Translations under genes and position numbers: made by a program | Part shown: piece by piece, positions 46,573 through 57,165 of the stretch | Layout of the letters: every line of letters starts with the position of its first letter | Position numbering within the stretch: the first letter of the stretch is position 1 | NCBI GenBank assembly: GCA_024403235.1 | Contig: JAKSSF010000006.1 | Coordinates: forward strand, 1-64,000 | Direction: 5' to 3' | DNA from: Lachnospiraceae bacterium | GTDB lineage: Bacteria > Bacillota > Clostridia > Lachnospirales > Lachnospiraceae | DNA length: 64,000 nt | Notes under the pieces: model-generated | Told to the model about the DNA's origin: nothing | Databases searched by the model: none | The model's input: only the letters and a program-made list of their open reading frames with translations

Positions 46573-47070
46573 ATGAAGAGAAAAGTATTTCAGCTTTTGG
46601 TAGACAATACTTCCGGTGTTCTTAGCCGTATTTCCGGTCTGTTTTCCAGACGTGGTTATAACATTGAAAGTATTACAGCGGGTGAGACTAAAACACCCCA
46701 TATCACACGAATTACCATTGTAGCAACAGGAGACGATGATGCTCTGGCACAGATTGAGAAGCAGGTTGCGAAATTGGAAGATGTACGTGATGTAAAGGAA
46801 TTAAAACCGGATGTCAGTGTGTATAGAGAATTGGCATTGGTAAAGGTTCGTGCCAATGCATCTCAGCGTGCAGAGATTAAGACATTAGGAGATATCTACA
46901 GAGCCAATATTGTGGATGTTTCTGATAATGGTATGATTATTGAAGTAAGTGGCAGTCAGGCAAAGATTGATGCATTACTTCGTTTGCTGGATGGCTACGA
47001 AATTTTAGAATTAGCCAGAACCGGTATCGCAGGTCTTCGTCGTGGTACGGATGACATTGTGTATTTATAA
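46573..47070 (+). CDS. ilvN: Acetolactate synthase small subunit (second copy)
   Basis: A 165-residue ALS regulatory subunit with the ACT domain LLVDNTSGVLSRISGLFSR and GYNIESITAGETKTPHITR, and the C-terminal part ILELARTGIAGL. ATG 46573 has GGAGG 5 nt upstream; an earlier ATG (46561) would contain that site. It is the first gene behind a strong promoter and is followed 50 nt later by ilvC. Having two small subunits but one intact large subunit gene in the window is unusual. Confidence 0.92.
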   Translation: MKRKVFQLLVDNTSGVLSRISGLFSRRGYNIESITAGETKTPHITRITIVATGDDDALAQIEKQVAKLEDVRDVKELKPDVSVYRELALVKVRANASQRAEIKTLGDIYRANIVDVSDNGMIIEVSGSQAKIDALLRLLDGYEILELARTGIAGLRRGTDDIVYL

Positions 47071-47099
47071 GTTGTACTTTTAGGGAAACCTTTCAGTAA

Positions 47100-48140
<1,041 letters not shown>

Positions 48141-48167
48141 TTTGTATCACAGGATTTTATAAGAAAT

Positions 48168-48200
48168 GAAAAGCTCCTGGCAGTCGTCAGGGGCTTTTTT
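48168..48200 (+). terminator. Terminator between ilvC and leuC
   Basis: AAAAGCTCCTG pairs with CAGGGGCTTTT (one T-G pair, 8-nt loop) and runs into a T tract. Partial read-through is possible because no clear promoter is seen before leuC. Confidence 0.8.
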
Positions 48201-48230
48201 CAAAAAGAGAAATATAGGAGGAACTTCACA

Positions 48231-49496
48231 ATGGGAATGACAATGACGCAGAAAATTCTGGCTGCTCATGCTGGTTTGGAATCTGTAGTAGCAGGACAGT
48301 TAATTGAAGCAGATTTGGATTTGGTATTGGGGAATGATATTACCAGTCCGGTAGCCATTCACGAAATGGAAAAAATGAAAGTGGATGGAGTATTCCACAA
48401 GGATAAAATCGCTTTGGTACCGGATCATTTTGTACCAAACAAAGATATTAAATCAGCAGAACACTGTAAATGTGTTCGTGAATTTGCCAGAAAGAATGAA
48501 ATTACGAACTATTTTGAAGTAGGAGAAATGGGTATTGAGCATGCACTGTTACCGGAAAAAGGTTTGACTGTAGCAGGGGATGTGATCATTGGCGCAGATT
48601 CTCATACTTGTACCTATGGCGCTTTAGGTGCTTTCTCTACCGGTGTTGGTTCTACTGATATGGCTGCCGGTATGGCAACCGGAAAAGCATGGTTTAAGGT
48701 ACCTTCTGCTATCAAATTTGTTTTAACCGGAAAGCCTGCAAAATGGGTCAGTGGTAAAGATGTGATTTTACATATTATTGGTATGATTGGTGTAGACGGT
48801 GCTTTGTATAAATCCATGGAATTTGTAGGAGATGGTATTGCCAATCTTTCTATGGATGATCGTTTTACCATCGCCAATATGGCGATTGAAGCGGGTGGAA
48901 AGAATGGTATTTTCCCGGTAGACGATTTAGCAATTGCTTATATGAAAGAACATTCTACCAGAGAGTTTAAGGCTTATACGGCAGATCCTGATGCGGTGTA
49001 TGATGAAGAGTATACCATTGATTTAAGCACCCTTCGTCCCACTATTGCATTTCCACATTTGCCTGAAAATACAAAAACAATTGATGAAATCAAAGAGGAT
49101 ATTGCAATCGATCAGGTCGTGATTGGTTCTTGTACCAATGGTCGTTTAGACGATCTTCGTATTGCAGCAGAAGTTTTAAAAGGCCGTCACATCAAAAAAG
49201 GCATGCGTTGTATCGTGATTCCTGCTACTCAGGCAATCTATATGCAGGCTATGGAAGAAGGCTTGTTGAAAATCTTTATTGAAGCCGGTGCAGTAGTATC
49301 CACACCAACCTGTGGTCCTTGTCTTGGTGGATATATGGGTATTTTGGCTGAGGGAGAACGTTGCGTTTCAACTACAAACCGTAACTTTGTAGGTCGTATG
49401 GGACATGTAAACTCTGAAATCTATTTGGCTAGCCCTGCAGTTGCAGCAGCAAGTGCAGTTACCGGAAAGATTTCCTGTCCTTGCCAGTTGGATTAA
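48231..49496 (+). CDS. leuC: 3-isopropylmalate dehydratase large subunit
   Basis: Aconitase-family isomerase of leucine synthesis, working with LeuD. Iron-sulfur ligands are visible in [12 protein letters not shown] and the later CGPCLGG, and [15 protein letters not shown] is the family signature. 421 residues is the shorter, HacA/archaeal-like form common in Clostridia. AGGAGG precedes the ATG. leuD follows after 25 nt. Confidence 0.96.
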   Translation: MGMTMTQKILAAHAGLESVVAGQLIEADLDLVLGNDITSPVAIHEMEKMKVDGVFHKDKIALVPDHFVPNKDIKSAEHCKCVREFARKNEITNYFEVGEMGIEHALLPEKGLTVAGDVIIGADSHTCTYGALGAFSTGVGSTDMAAGMATGKAWFKVPSAIKFVLTGKPAKWVSGKDVILHIIGMIGVDGALYKSMEFVGDGIANLSMDDRFTIANMAIEAGGKNGIFPVDDLAIAYMKEHSTREFKAYTADPDAVYDEEYTIDLSTLRPTIAFPHLPENTKTIDEIKEDIAIDQVVIGSCTNGRLDDLRIAAEVLKGRHIKKGMRCIVIPATQAIYMQAMEEGLLKIFIEAGAVVSTPTCGPCLGGYMGILAEGERCVSTTNRNFVGRMGHVNSEIYLASPAVAAASAVTGKISCPCQLD

Positions 49497-49521
49497 TTTT
49501 TCAGAAAAAGGAGAATATCGT

Positions 49522-50013
49522 ATGAAAAAAGCAAATGGACGTGTCTTTAAATACGGTGACAATGTGGATACAGATGTTATCATTCCTGCAAGATATTTGA
49601 ATTCCTCTGATCCGGCAGAGCTTGCTACACACTGTATGGAAGACATTGATAAAGACTTTATTAAAAATGTAAAAAAAGGTGACATTATGGTTGCCAATAA
49701 AAACTTTGGCTGTGGCTCATCCAGAGAGCATGCACCAATTGCTATTAAGGCTGCCGGTGTAGACTGCGTTATCGCAGAAACCTTTGCCAGAATTTTTTAT
49801 CGTAATGCTATTAATATCGGACTTCCGATTATCGAATGCCCGGAAGCTGCAAAAGAGATTGCAAACGGTGATCAGGTAGAAATTGACTTCGATAGTGGTA
49901 TCATCAAAGACATCACCACCGGAAAAGAATACCAGGGTCAGGCATTTCCCGAATTCATGCAGAAGATTATCGCTGCAGAAGGCTTAGTAAATTATATCAA
50001 CGCGGGGAAATAA
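49522..50013 (+). CDS. leuD: 3-isopropylmalate dehydratase small subunit
   Basis: Small subunit partner of Leu[14 protein letters not shown] at the N-terminus and [16 protein letters not shown] with [17 protein letters not shown] are the family swivelling-domain signatures. ATG 49522 has AAAAAGGAG 8 nt upstream, giving 163 residues, the usual length for the short form. A strong terminator follows at once. Confidence 0.96.
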   Translation: MKKANGRVFKYGDNVDTDVIIPARYLNSSDPAELATHCMEDIDKDFIKNVKKGDIMVANKNFGCGSSREHAPIAIKAAGVDCVIAETFARIFYRNAINIGLPIIECPEAAKEIANGDQVEIDFDSGIIKDITTGKEYQGQAFPEFMQKIIAAEGLVNYINAGK

Positions 50014-50020
50014 GATATAG

Positions 50021-50057
50021 AGTTTTTTACCACCGACTAGGTCGGTGGTAATTTTTT
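50021..50057 (+). terminator. Strong terminator after leuD
   Basis: TTACCACCGAC and GTCGGTGGTAA form a perfect 11-bp stem with a 3-nt loop, followed by six T. On the other strand the stem is not followed by T, so it acts one way. Confidence 0.93.
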
Positions 50058-50078
50058 GTGAAAAGATTTTCTGGATTG

Positions 50079-50954
50079 TTACAATCCGAGTAATTCATCT
50101 ACAGTCTTTTCAGGATTTTTGATAACCAAATCATATAAAGGTTGAAGAGAAGAGATATCTTCTTCCAATTCCTCCGCAATCTGTTCCAAAGATTTGGATT
50201 TGGCTATTTTCTTTTGGATAAGTGTTAATGTATTTTTCTTTTCACCTAAATAGAGCCCTTGAGAGATACCATCAATTCGACCTTCTTCCATCATATCCAT
50301 ATCATGTATATGCATTATCATGTATTCAGCCCTCCATTCTTCATTCAAGACACCGGTTGAAACAGCGTTATTTAATGTTTCCATATCTTTGTTGGAAATC
50401 TTTTGAGATTCCAAATATTCCAGAAAAGCTCTGGTTTTTTCGGGAGCATTAGTTAAATCCCCTTTAGTGTTATAAAAGATTTTGATACATTCGTCACCTA
50501 AAGTCAACTCTGGAATTTCGTCACAGCGATTTTGAAAGGTATATCTGTATAAACCCTCGTCAAATGGATCGAAAGTACAGATGAAAATTACATATGATTT
50601 ATTTAGAAATCTATAATGAATTCCTGAATCAAGAAGCTCCGCATCAATTAAGCTTTGGTAGTACCGACTTCTTTTAGGAAGTTCGGATTGTTTTTCGGAA
50701 TTTTTGCTTAGGTTCTGCATTTCTGCATTGTACACCTGACTTTGTGTATCCTTTGCAAAAAGATCCAAACGAATAAATTTGCTCTCTGACTTAATCTGAA
50801 TAAATTTTTCTCTAATTGGATCGTCATCCAGATGGATTTCTTCGTTGAGTAAAGAACTAAGGATAATCTGGCAATATGTTTTATCCATAGCAATTTTCCC
50901 AAACATAAAAGGATGAGAGAGGGTGAGTGTTTCATAAGCTACATTTTCTGACAT
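50079..50954 (-). CDS. Rpn-family PD-(D/E)XK nuclease/transposase-like protein
   Basis: A 291-residue protein of the recombination-promoting nuclease group (PDDEXK_2). The nuclease core is RLDLFAKDTQSQVYNAEMQ, where the usual ExK is ExQ as is common in this family, followed by SRYYQSLIDAELLDSG and YRFLNKSYVIFICTFDPF. The C-terminal part is charged and helical, with IAKSKSLEQIAEELEED. Such genes spread by transfer and are often multicopy in Lachnospiraceae; it is the most likely accessory gene in this stretch. It lies opposite the flanking genes. Confidence 0.85.
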   Translation of the reverse strand: MSENVAYETLTLSHPFMFGKIAMDKTYCQIILSSLLNEEIHLDDDPIREKFIQIKSESKFIRLDLFAKDTQSQVYNAEMQNLSKNSEKQSELPKRSRYYQSLIDAELLDSGIHYRFLNKSYVIFICTFDPFDEGLYRYTFQNRCDEIPELTLGDECIKIFYNTKGDLTNAPEKTRAFLEYLESQKISNKDMETLNNAVSTGVLNEEWRAEYMIMHIHDMDMMEEGRIDGISQGLYLGEKKNTLTLIQKKIAKSKSLEQIAEELEEDISSLQPLYDLVIKNPEKTVDELLGL

Positions 50955-51298
50955 AATTCCTCCTGTTTCCGGCCTGACAGAGGTATTATTGAGAAAATAT
51001 ATATTAAAAATAATCCCTACGCCAAAGACCTATAAATAAAAATGAATGGGTTTCAAAGCATAGAGAATTCTTTTTGAATTTTAAGATAATAAGATAATAA
51101 ATGATTAAATAAACTATAATATACAAAAGAACGTATATGCTTCTGTAGATAGAGTATCATTACAGAATGAATTTTGCAATAGATTTTTATTTTGGTGGTG
51201 GAATATCATTTCAAACTTGTAAAATAATTATATTTAAACAATAATGCAAATGGATATCCTGTCTTATACCTACTGTCTTATAGCAGAGGATTTTTTTC
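50955..51298. other. AT-rich gene-free stretch between the nuclease gene and ruvA
   Basis: No credible gene in about 340 bp. It holds a possible minus-strand promoter, AT-rich tandem text (AAGATAAT twice near 51080), and a 10-bp direct repeat CTGTCTTATA at 51259-51268 and 51273-51282, just upstream of the ruvA promoter. Confidence 0.6.
50998..51025 (-). promoter_or_regulatory. Possible promoter of the Rpn-type gene
   Basis: On the minus strand TTGGCG (51025-51020) and TATATA (51003-50998) are 16 nt apart. Hexamer match is moderate. Confidence 0.3.
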
Positions 51299-51327
51299 TT
51301 TACAACCCCAAACATTTGTTCTATAAT
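51299..51327 (+). promoter_or_regulatory. ruvAB promoter with LexA-like box in its spacer
   Basis: TTTACA (51299-51304) and a perfect TATAAT (51322-51327) are 17 nt apart. AAACATTTGTTC (51310-51321) fills the spacer and matches the Gram-positive LexA/DinR core GAAC-N4-GTTC at seven of eight defined positions, so the operon is probably SOS-controlled. Confidence 0.7.
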
Positions 51328-51385
51328 ATAAAAAGAATTGTTTTGTATTTTTTATAGAAGAGATTAGTTAAAGATAGGAAATACT

Positions 51386-52000
51386 ATGATAGCGTATGTA
51401 AAAGGAACCTTGGAAGAATATGGAGAGGACAGTGTGGTTCTGGATGTGAATGGAATAGGATATCGTATTCGTATTCCGTCCAGAGTATTGGAAGTGTTGC
51501 CACCCCTTGGTACCACGATAAAACTTCATACATATTATTATGTAAGAGAGGATACCCAGTCTCTGTTTGGCTTTCAGGACAAAGAAGACTTGGCTATGTT
51601 TAAATTATTGTTGAACGTAAGTGGTGTGGGCCCGAAAGGCGCACTAGGAATTTTATCTTTCCTTTCTGCATCTGCCTTGAAGCTAGCTGTGATTGCAAAA
51701 GATAGCAAGATGATTTCCAAGGCTCCTGGTATTGGGGCAAAAACAGCCCAGAGGATTTTGATAGATTTGAAGGATAAGGTGACTGTTGAAGAGGCTTTCT
51801 CAGCACAGGAAGAGAATAGCGTGGTAAAAGCTGGAACAGGTGCAGCACCTGTCAATTCCGCTAGAAATGATGCCATTGAAGCATTGACTGCTTTAGGCTA
51901 TGGACCTTCCGAAAGCTACAAAGCGGTAAATATGGTTGAGATTACAGAGGATATGGATAGTGAGCAGATTTTAAAGGCTGCTTTGAAGAATTTATTTTAG
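51386..52000 (+). CDS. ruvA: Holliday junction branch migration protein RuvA
   Basis: A 204-residue protein that binds four-way junctions and loads RuvB. The OB-fold N-terminus MIAYVKGTLEEYGEDSVVLD, the helix-hairpin-helix NVSGVGPKGALGILSF and GIGAKTAQRILIDLK, and a C-terminal RuvB-binding domain are visible. It is preceded by the LexA-like promoter and followed by ruvB after 12 nt. Confidence 0.96.
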   Translation: MIAYVKGTLEEYGEDSVVLDVNGIGYRIRIPSRVLEVLPPLGTTIKLHTYYYVREDTQSLFGFQDKEDLAMFKLLLNVSGVGPKGALGILSFLSASALKLAVIAKDSKMISKAPGIGAKTAQRILIDLKDKVTVEEAFSAQEENSVVKAGTGAAPVNSARNDAIEALTALGYGPSESYKAVNMVEITEDMDSEQILKAALKNLF

Positions 52001-52012
52001 TACGAGGAAACT

Positions 52013-53005
52013 ATGGCAAAACGAATTATTGAGACCGAAGTGACACCGGAAGATATTAAGGTGGAAGGGTCTCTGAGACCACAAAAGTTACAGGATTATA
52101 TCGGACAGCAAAAGGCTAAAGAAAGTTTGCAGATTTATATTGATGCGGCAAAGCAAAGAGGGGATTCCCTGGATCATGTATTGTTTTATGGGCCCCCTGG
52201 TCTAGGAAAAACTACCTTGGCAGGTATTATTGCTAACGAAATGGGGGTAAATATCAAGATTACTTCTGGTCCAGCAATAGAAAAGCCGGGGGAGATGGCA
52301 GCGATCTTAAATAATTTGCAAGAAGGGGATGTACTTTTTGTAGATGAAATTCATCGCTTGAATCGTCAGGTAGAAGAAGTACTGTATCCTGCCATGGAGG
52401 ATTTTGCCATTGACATTATGATTGGAAAAGGTCCTACTGCCAGATCTATTCGTTTGGATTTGCCTAAGTTTACTTTAGTAGGCGCTACTACCAGAGCGGG
52501 CATGTTAACAGCACCTTTGAGAGATCGTTTTGGTGTCATTCATCGCTTGGAATTTTATTCTATTGAGGAATTGGCACAAATTATTCTCCATAGTTCCAAA
52601 ATACTAAATGTAGAAATTGAGAAAAATGGTGCCTTAGAGCTTGCCAGAAGAAGTAGAGGAACGCCTAGACTTGCCAATCGTATCTTAAAGCGAGTAAGAG
52701 ATTATGCACAGGTAAGATATGACGGTGTGATTACCTATGAGGTTGCTAACGAAGCCCTGGATTTATTGGATGTAGATAAAATGGGCTTAGACCATATTGA
52801 TAGAAATATTTTGAATACTATGATTGAAAAATTTTCCGGTGGGCCTGTTGGATTAGATACACTAGCTGCTGCTATTGGAGAAGATAGCGGGACTATTGAG
52901 GATGTATATGAACCCTATCTTATTAAAAACGGGTTTATCAATCGTACCCCTAGAGGTCGTGTGGTAACAGAATATGCCTATCGCCATTTAGGACTTGAAA
53001 TGTAG
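52013..53005 (+). CDS. ruvB: Holliday junction branch migration helicase RuvB
   Basis: A 330-residue AAA+ motor driving branch migration. [20 protein letters not shown], Walker [10 protein letters not shown] (60-68), Walker [29 protein letters not shown] and the C-terminal winged helix are present. The gene follows ruvA in the usual order; ruvC is not in the window. Confidence 0.97.
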   Translation: MAKRIIETEVTPEDIKVEGSLRPQKLQDYIGQQKAKESLQIYIDAAKQRGDSLDHVLFYGPPGLGKTTLAGIIANEMGVNIKITSGPAIEKPGEMAAILNNLQEGDVLFVDEIHRLNRQVEEVLYPAMEDFAIDIMIGKGPTARSIRLDLPKFTLVGATTRAGMLTAPLRDRFGVIHRLEFYSIEELAQIILHSSKILNVEIEKNGALELARRSRGTPRLANRILKRVRDYAQVRYDGVITYEVANEALDLLDVDKMGLDHIDRNILNTMIEKFSGGPVGLDTLAAAIGEDSGTIEDVYEPYLIKNGFINRTPRGRVVTEYAYRHLGLEM

Positions 53006-53070
53006 ACTAGAAAAGTAGTATATTACTAGTAGACGGTTTTTCAATTACAAATGAGAAAAAGGTGCGAATT

Positions 53071-53469
53071 ATGGCAGGAAAAACAGATGCAGAAGTATTA
53101 ATTGGTGGAAAGGTTTTAACCTTAAGTGGCTATGAAAGCGAAGAATATATGCAGCGCGTAGCTTCCTATATCAATACGAAAATTGCAGAGTATGGCAAGG
53201 TGGCTAGTTTTAACAAGCAGTCAAAGGATATGCAGAGTATTTTATTGCAGTTGAATATTGCAGATGATTATTTCAAAGCCAGAACGCAGATTAGTTCTTT
53301 GGAAGAGGAATTGGAAATCAAAGAAAAAGAGCTATATGAGTTGAAGCATGAATTGATTGCATATCAGATTAAGCTGGAAGGCGCTGAAAAGAATAATACT
53401 GAGCTGCAAAAAAAGCTTCACGAAACAGAAAAACAGCTTGTTCGTTTAGAAATGAAAGAGAAACCATAA
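53071..53469 (+). CDS. zapA: Cell division protein ZapA
   Basis: A 132-residue Z-ring associated protein that bundles FtsZ. The N-terminal part EVLIGGKVLTLSGYESEEYMQRVASYIN is typical of ZapA and the rest is a long coiled coil with many Glu, Lys and Leu. ATG 53071 is chosen (AAAAAGG 8 nt upstream) over the GTG 9 nt earlier. It lies 65 nt after ruvB and ends just before a terminator. Confidence 0.9.
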   Translation: MAGKTDAEVLIGGKVLTLSGYESEEYMQRVASYINTKIAEYGKVASFNKQSKDMQSILLQLNIADDYFKARTQISSLEEELEIKEKELYELKHELIAYQIKLEGAEKNNTELQKKLHETEKQLVRLEMKEKP

Positions 53470-53484
53470 GATTGAACTAAAATA

Positions 53485-53515
53485 AAAAACCTGTCTGAAA
53501 TTGACAGGTTTTTCT
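53485..53515 (+). terminator. Terminator after zapA
   Basis: AAAAACCTGTC and GACAGGTTTTT form an 11-bp stem with a 7-nt loop, ending in T. Confidence 0.9.
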
Positions 53516-53529
53516 TTTATATAAAAAGT

Positions 53530-55776
53530 ATGAAACAAGTAGAATTATTGGCCCCTGCAGGGAATATGGATTGTTTTTATGCAGCAATTCATGCTGGTGC
53601 AGACGCGGTTTATTTAGGTGGAAATAAATATGGAGCAAGAGCCTTCGCAGATAATTTTTCGGAAGAAGAATTGTGCGGGGCTATTCGTCATGCCCATATA
53701 TGGGGGAAAAAGGTTTATCTTACCCTGAATATATTGATGAAGGAAGAGGAACTTTCTGATGTAAAAGAGTATGTTTTGCCCTATTATTTGGCAGGCTTAG
53801 ATGGTGTTATAGTACAAGATCTAGGGTTGTTTTTGATGCTACAAGAGTGGTTTCCAGGGTTAGAACTTCACGGCAGTACCCAGATGACCATCACTTCTCC
53901 GGAAGGAGCCAGATTTTTGCAAAATCTTGGGGCGACCAGAGTGGTGCCTGCCAGAGAACTCTCTTTGCAGGAAATGAAGGCTATTAAAGAGACTGGCATT
54001 GAGGTGGAATGTTTTATTCATGGGGCTATGTGTTATAGCTATTCAGGCCAATGCCTATGCAGTTCTTTTTTAGGTGGTCGTAGCGGTAATCGTGGAAAAT
54101 GTGCAGGTAGTTGTCGTTTGCCTTATAGCATAAATAACGAAAAAAATAAGTGTTATCCTTTAAGCTTAAAGGATATGTGCACTATTGAATTGATTCCGGA
54201 GATTTTAGATGCCGGAATAAATTCCTTGAAAATAGAAGGACGAATGAAAAGCCCGGAATATGTAGCAGGTGTAGTATCTATCTATCGAAAGTATATTGAT
54301 AAGTATTACAATGATGAGGATACAAAAGTTTCTCAAGCAGATTTAGAGAAGTTGTCCGGTCTGTATTTGCGTTCCCAGAGGTTAGATGGGTATTATACCA
54401 GACACAATGGGAAAGAAATGATTACCTTGGAAAAACCCAGCTATAATGGCTGTTCAGAAAGTTATTTAAAAGAATTACAGCAGCAATTCTTGGAGAATAG
54501 ACCCAAGCAAAAAGTGAATGCTATAGTCAACGCCAAAATAGAGGAACCATTACAGATTACTTATGTGTATAAGCAATGGGAAGGAACCGCGGTAGGAAAT
54601 CCTGTACAAGCAGCAAAGTCCCGCCCTATGGGTGAGACTGATATTGTGAAACAAATTGGTAAACTAGGTGCAACAAGTTTTCAATTAGAACAATGTAATT
54701 GTGTAATAGAAGGGGATATCTTTATTCCTAATCAGGAGCTTAATCAATTACGACGAAAAGCATTAGAAAAACTGGAAGTACAAATCCGTGGCAATATAGA
54801 GTCAGAAAGACATGCTTGTATTAAAACTAAGTATCAATCTGATAAGAATAGTTGTATAACCGAAGATCAGAAGCATTCTGAAAGTAACCAATCTACAATA
54901 ACAGAGCAGAAGATTTTTAGAAATATTTCGATTTCTACAGAAGAGAAACTGTTTCGAGTATCAGTTTTCTCTTTGGAACAGTTACAATGGTGCTTAGAGA
55001 ATGCATCAAACTACAAGCTAAATAGAATTTATATAGATAGTCACTTGTTTTTAGAAGAGAAGAACTTTGCCTATTTGGTAATCTATTTGCAAGATCTAGC
55101 TACACGGGATTGTCAACTGTTTATTATTTTACCTTATATTTTTCGTAAGAAAGATAGTACAAAAGTAGATAAGCTTTGTCAGTTCGCAAAGCAATATACT
55201 TTAGGTGTACTGGTAAATGATTGGGATACCTATGCCTATTTGCAGGAAAAGGGATTTAATGGGGAAGTAGCATTCAATTATTCTATATATACTTGGAATC
55301 AAAAGTCTCTGGATTTTTGGAAGGAAAAGGCTGGTAGTATCTGTAGTTCACTAGAATGTAATTACCATCAATTAAAGCAACTGCAAGCGGAAAATATGGA
55401 ATATGTGATTTATGGGCGTATTCCCATGATGATTAGTACCAATTGTATCAAGAAAACCTCTGACAGTTGCCGCAATGGAAATGCTACGATAGAAGATTTT
55501 TATAAAGATCGCTATCAAAAGAAACTACCGGTACAGGTGGATTGTCATTTTTGCTATAACCGTATTTTTAATTCCGTGCCTTTGTCCTATCATGGATCCT
55601 ATGAGAAACTACAAACACTGCCAGGGAATGCTTTCCGTTTGGATTTCTCAGAAGAAAGTATCCTCTGTATGCAGGAGATATTAGACTATTATCAACAAAC
55701 TAGGATGGGAAAAAAGGATATTACCTTCCCGTTAGCAGACTTTACTACAGGCCATTTGAAAAAAGGAGCCCTTTAA
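53530..55776 (+). CDS. U32 family peptidase with C-terminal extension (DUF3656-like)
   Basis: A 748-residue protein of the U32 family. The N-terminal half has LLAPAGNMDCFYAAIHAGAD, the Cys-rich segment IHGAMCYSYSGQCLCSSFL, GGRSGNRGKCAGSCRLPY and SLKIEGRMKSPEYVAGV. Members related to RlhA act in tRNA or rRNA hydroxylation rather than proteolysis, so peptidase activity is doubtful. The C-terminal half (from about 430) is poorly conserved and begins in a Ser, Lys and Glu rich linker. The ribosome site before the ATG is weak. The SEDS gene starts directly after the stop. Confidence 0.88.
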   Translation: MKQVELLAPAGNMDCFYAAIHAGADAVYLGGNKYGARAFADNFSEEELCGAIRHAHIWGKKVYLTLNILMKEEELSDVKEYVLPYYLAGLDGVIVQDLGLFLMLQEWFPGLELHGSTQMTITSPEGARFLQNLGATRVVPARELSLQEMKAIKETGIEVECFIHGAMCYSYSGQCLCSSFLGGRSGNRGKCAGSCRLPYSINNEKNKCYPLSLKDMCTIELIPEILDAGINSLKIEGRMKSPEYVAGVVSIYRKYIDKYYNDEDTKVSQADLEKLSGLYLRSQRLDGYYTRHNGKEMITLEKPSYNGCSESYLKELQQQFLENRPKQKVNAIVNAKIEEPLQITYVYKQWEGTAVGNPVQAAKSRPMGETDIVKQIGKLGATSFQLEQCNCVIEGDIFIPNQELNQLRRKALEKLEVQIRGNIESERHACIKTKYQSDKNSCITEDQKHSESNQSTITEQKIFRNISISTEEKLFRVSVFSLEQLQWCLENASNYKLNRIYIDSHLFLEEKNFAYLVIYLQDLATRDCQLFIILPYIFRKKDSTKVDKLCQFAKQYTLGVLVNDWDTYAYLQEKGFNGEVAFNYSIYTWNQKSLDFWKEKAGSICSSLECNYHQLKQLQAENMEYVIYGRIPMMISTNCIKKTSDSCRNGNATIEDFYKDRYQKKLPVQVDCHFCYNRIFNSVPLSYHGSYEKLQTLPGNAFRLDFSEESILCMQEILDYYQQTRMGKKDITFPLADFTTGHLKKGAL

Positions 55777-57165
55777 ATGCAACATTACATCGTTGAATTA
55801 TCAAAATATGCCATTGCATTTATCATGTGTTTATATACTTTTGAAAGCTTTTTTGTATTTCGTCATGATAATGAATTGGATAGAACAGGAAGTTATATTA
55901 GACAGTGTATATACATGTTTTTAATTACATTGCTTTCTTTTGCATCCTTAACCTTGCAACGGGGAGAAATAGAGTACATCTTCTTCTTTGCCTTTTTGGA
56001 AATTGCGTTATTTTCTGTGATAGTGCTATTTTCTATGATTTATCCCTTGTGCAATCGTTTGCTGGTCAATCATATGTGCATGCTGTTATCCATTGGCTTT
56101 ATTATGATTGCCCGATTGGATTTTAGTAAGGCTATAAAACAATTTGTGATTGTAGCAGTGTCTTTAGTAATTGCATTAATTGTACCATTCTTTGTGCATA
56201 ACTTGCGTTTCTTAAAACATTTATGGTTTCTCTATGCGACAATTGGTATAGGCGGTTTAGGGGCAGTATTATTAGCAGGTCAGGTAACACATGGTTCGAA
56301 AATATTTTATTCTATACAAGGTGTTACCATACAACCTTCTGAGTTTATTAAAATTATTTATGCATTTCTAATAGCATCTTTGTTATATAAATCAACAAAA
56401 ATAACACAGGTACTTTTAAGTGCATTTCTTGCAGCAATTCATGTATTGATTTTGGTTGCTTCCAGAGATTTAGGATCGGCTGTTATTTTCTTTATAGGAT
56501 ATTTGTTTGTATTATTTATTGCTTCCAGAAACTATCTTTACTTATTTTCCGGAATAGGGATTGGAAGTATTGCGGCAGTGGTGTCATATTATTTGTTTTC
56601 TCATGTGCAGGTTCGTGTACAGGCTTTTCTGGATCCTTTTGCAGCTATTGATAAAGAAGGCTATCAGATTACCCAATCTTTGTTTGCTATTGGGACAGGA
56701 AGTTGGTTTGGGATGGGATTGAATCGAGGTACCCCGAATGATATTCCTTATGTACTATCTGATTTTATGTTTTCTGCTGTAGCAGAAGAAATGGGTGTTA
56801 TCTTTGCAATTTGTATGATTTTAGTTTGCTTAAGTTGTTTTGTCATGATGATGACAATTGCTCTGTCTCTGCAAGAAAGATTTTATCAATTAATCGCCGT
56901 AGGGTTAGGTGTGATATATATTTTTCAAATCTTTTTAACCATAGGTGGAGGAATCAAATTTATTCCTATGACAGGTGTTACGCTACCCTTGGTAAGCTAT
57001 GGTGGTAGTAGTGTGCTTTCTACTTTATTAATGTTCTCTGTTGTACAGGGCTTATACATTGTGCGAAAGGATGAGCAAAAACAAGAAGAGGAAGAAGAAT
57101 TGGAAGAGGAGGAGTTTTTGTATGCCAACAAAAAGAGACAGAAACGAAAAAGACTCAACTTCTAA
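55777..57165 (+). CDS. SEDS-family peptidoglycan glycosyltransferase (FtsW/RodA/SpoVE type)
   Basis: A 462-residue membrane protein with about ten hydrophobic segments, expected to polymerise glycan strands from lipid II with its partner PBP. The extracytoplasmic loop and C-terminal region show IQPSEFIKI, ASRDLGSAVIF and FIPMTGVTLPLVSYGGSS, all SEDS signatures. A variant C-terminal tail is very acidic, then basic. It starts immediately after the U32 stop with AAAAGGAG 8 nt upstream, and overlaps the PBP gene by 44 nt. Confidence 0.92.
   Translation: MQHYIVELSKYAIAFIMCLYTFESFFVFRHDNELDRTGSYIRQCIYMFLITLLSFASLTLQRGEIEYIFFFAFLEIALFSVIVLFSMIYPLCNRLLVNHMCMLLSIGFIMIARLDFSKAIKQFVIVAVSLVIALIVPFFVHNLRFLKHLWFLYATIGIGGLGAVLLAGQVTHGSKIFYSIQGVTIQPSEFIKIIYAFLIASLLYKSTKITQVLLSAFLAAIHVLILVASRDLGSAVIFFIGYLFVLFIASRNYLYLFSGIGIGSIAAVVSYYLFSHVQVRVQAFLDPFAAIDKEGYQITQSLFAIGTGSWFGMGLNRGTPNDIPYVLSDFMFSAVAEEMGVIFAICMILVCLSCFVMMMTIALSLQERFYQLIAVGLGVIYIFQIFLTIGGGIKFIPMTGVTLPLVSYGGSSVLSTLLMFSVVQGLYIVRKDEQKQEEEEELEEEEFLYANKKRQKRKRLNF

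Noticed and set aside
50079..50954. Rpn-type gene as a complete insertion sequence
   Set aside because: No terminal inverted repeats or target-site duplication are visible around it; the strong inverted repeat at 50027-50051 is the leuD terminator.
51076..51099. AT-rich repeats near ruvA as a CRISPR or phase-variable repeat
   Set aside because: Only two short copies of an AT-rich unit; no regular spacers, no coding consequence.
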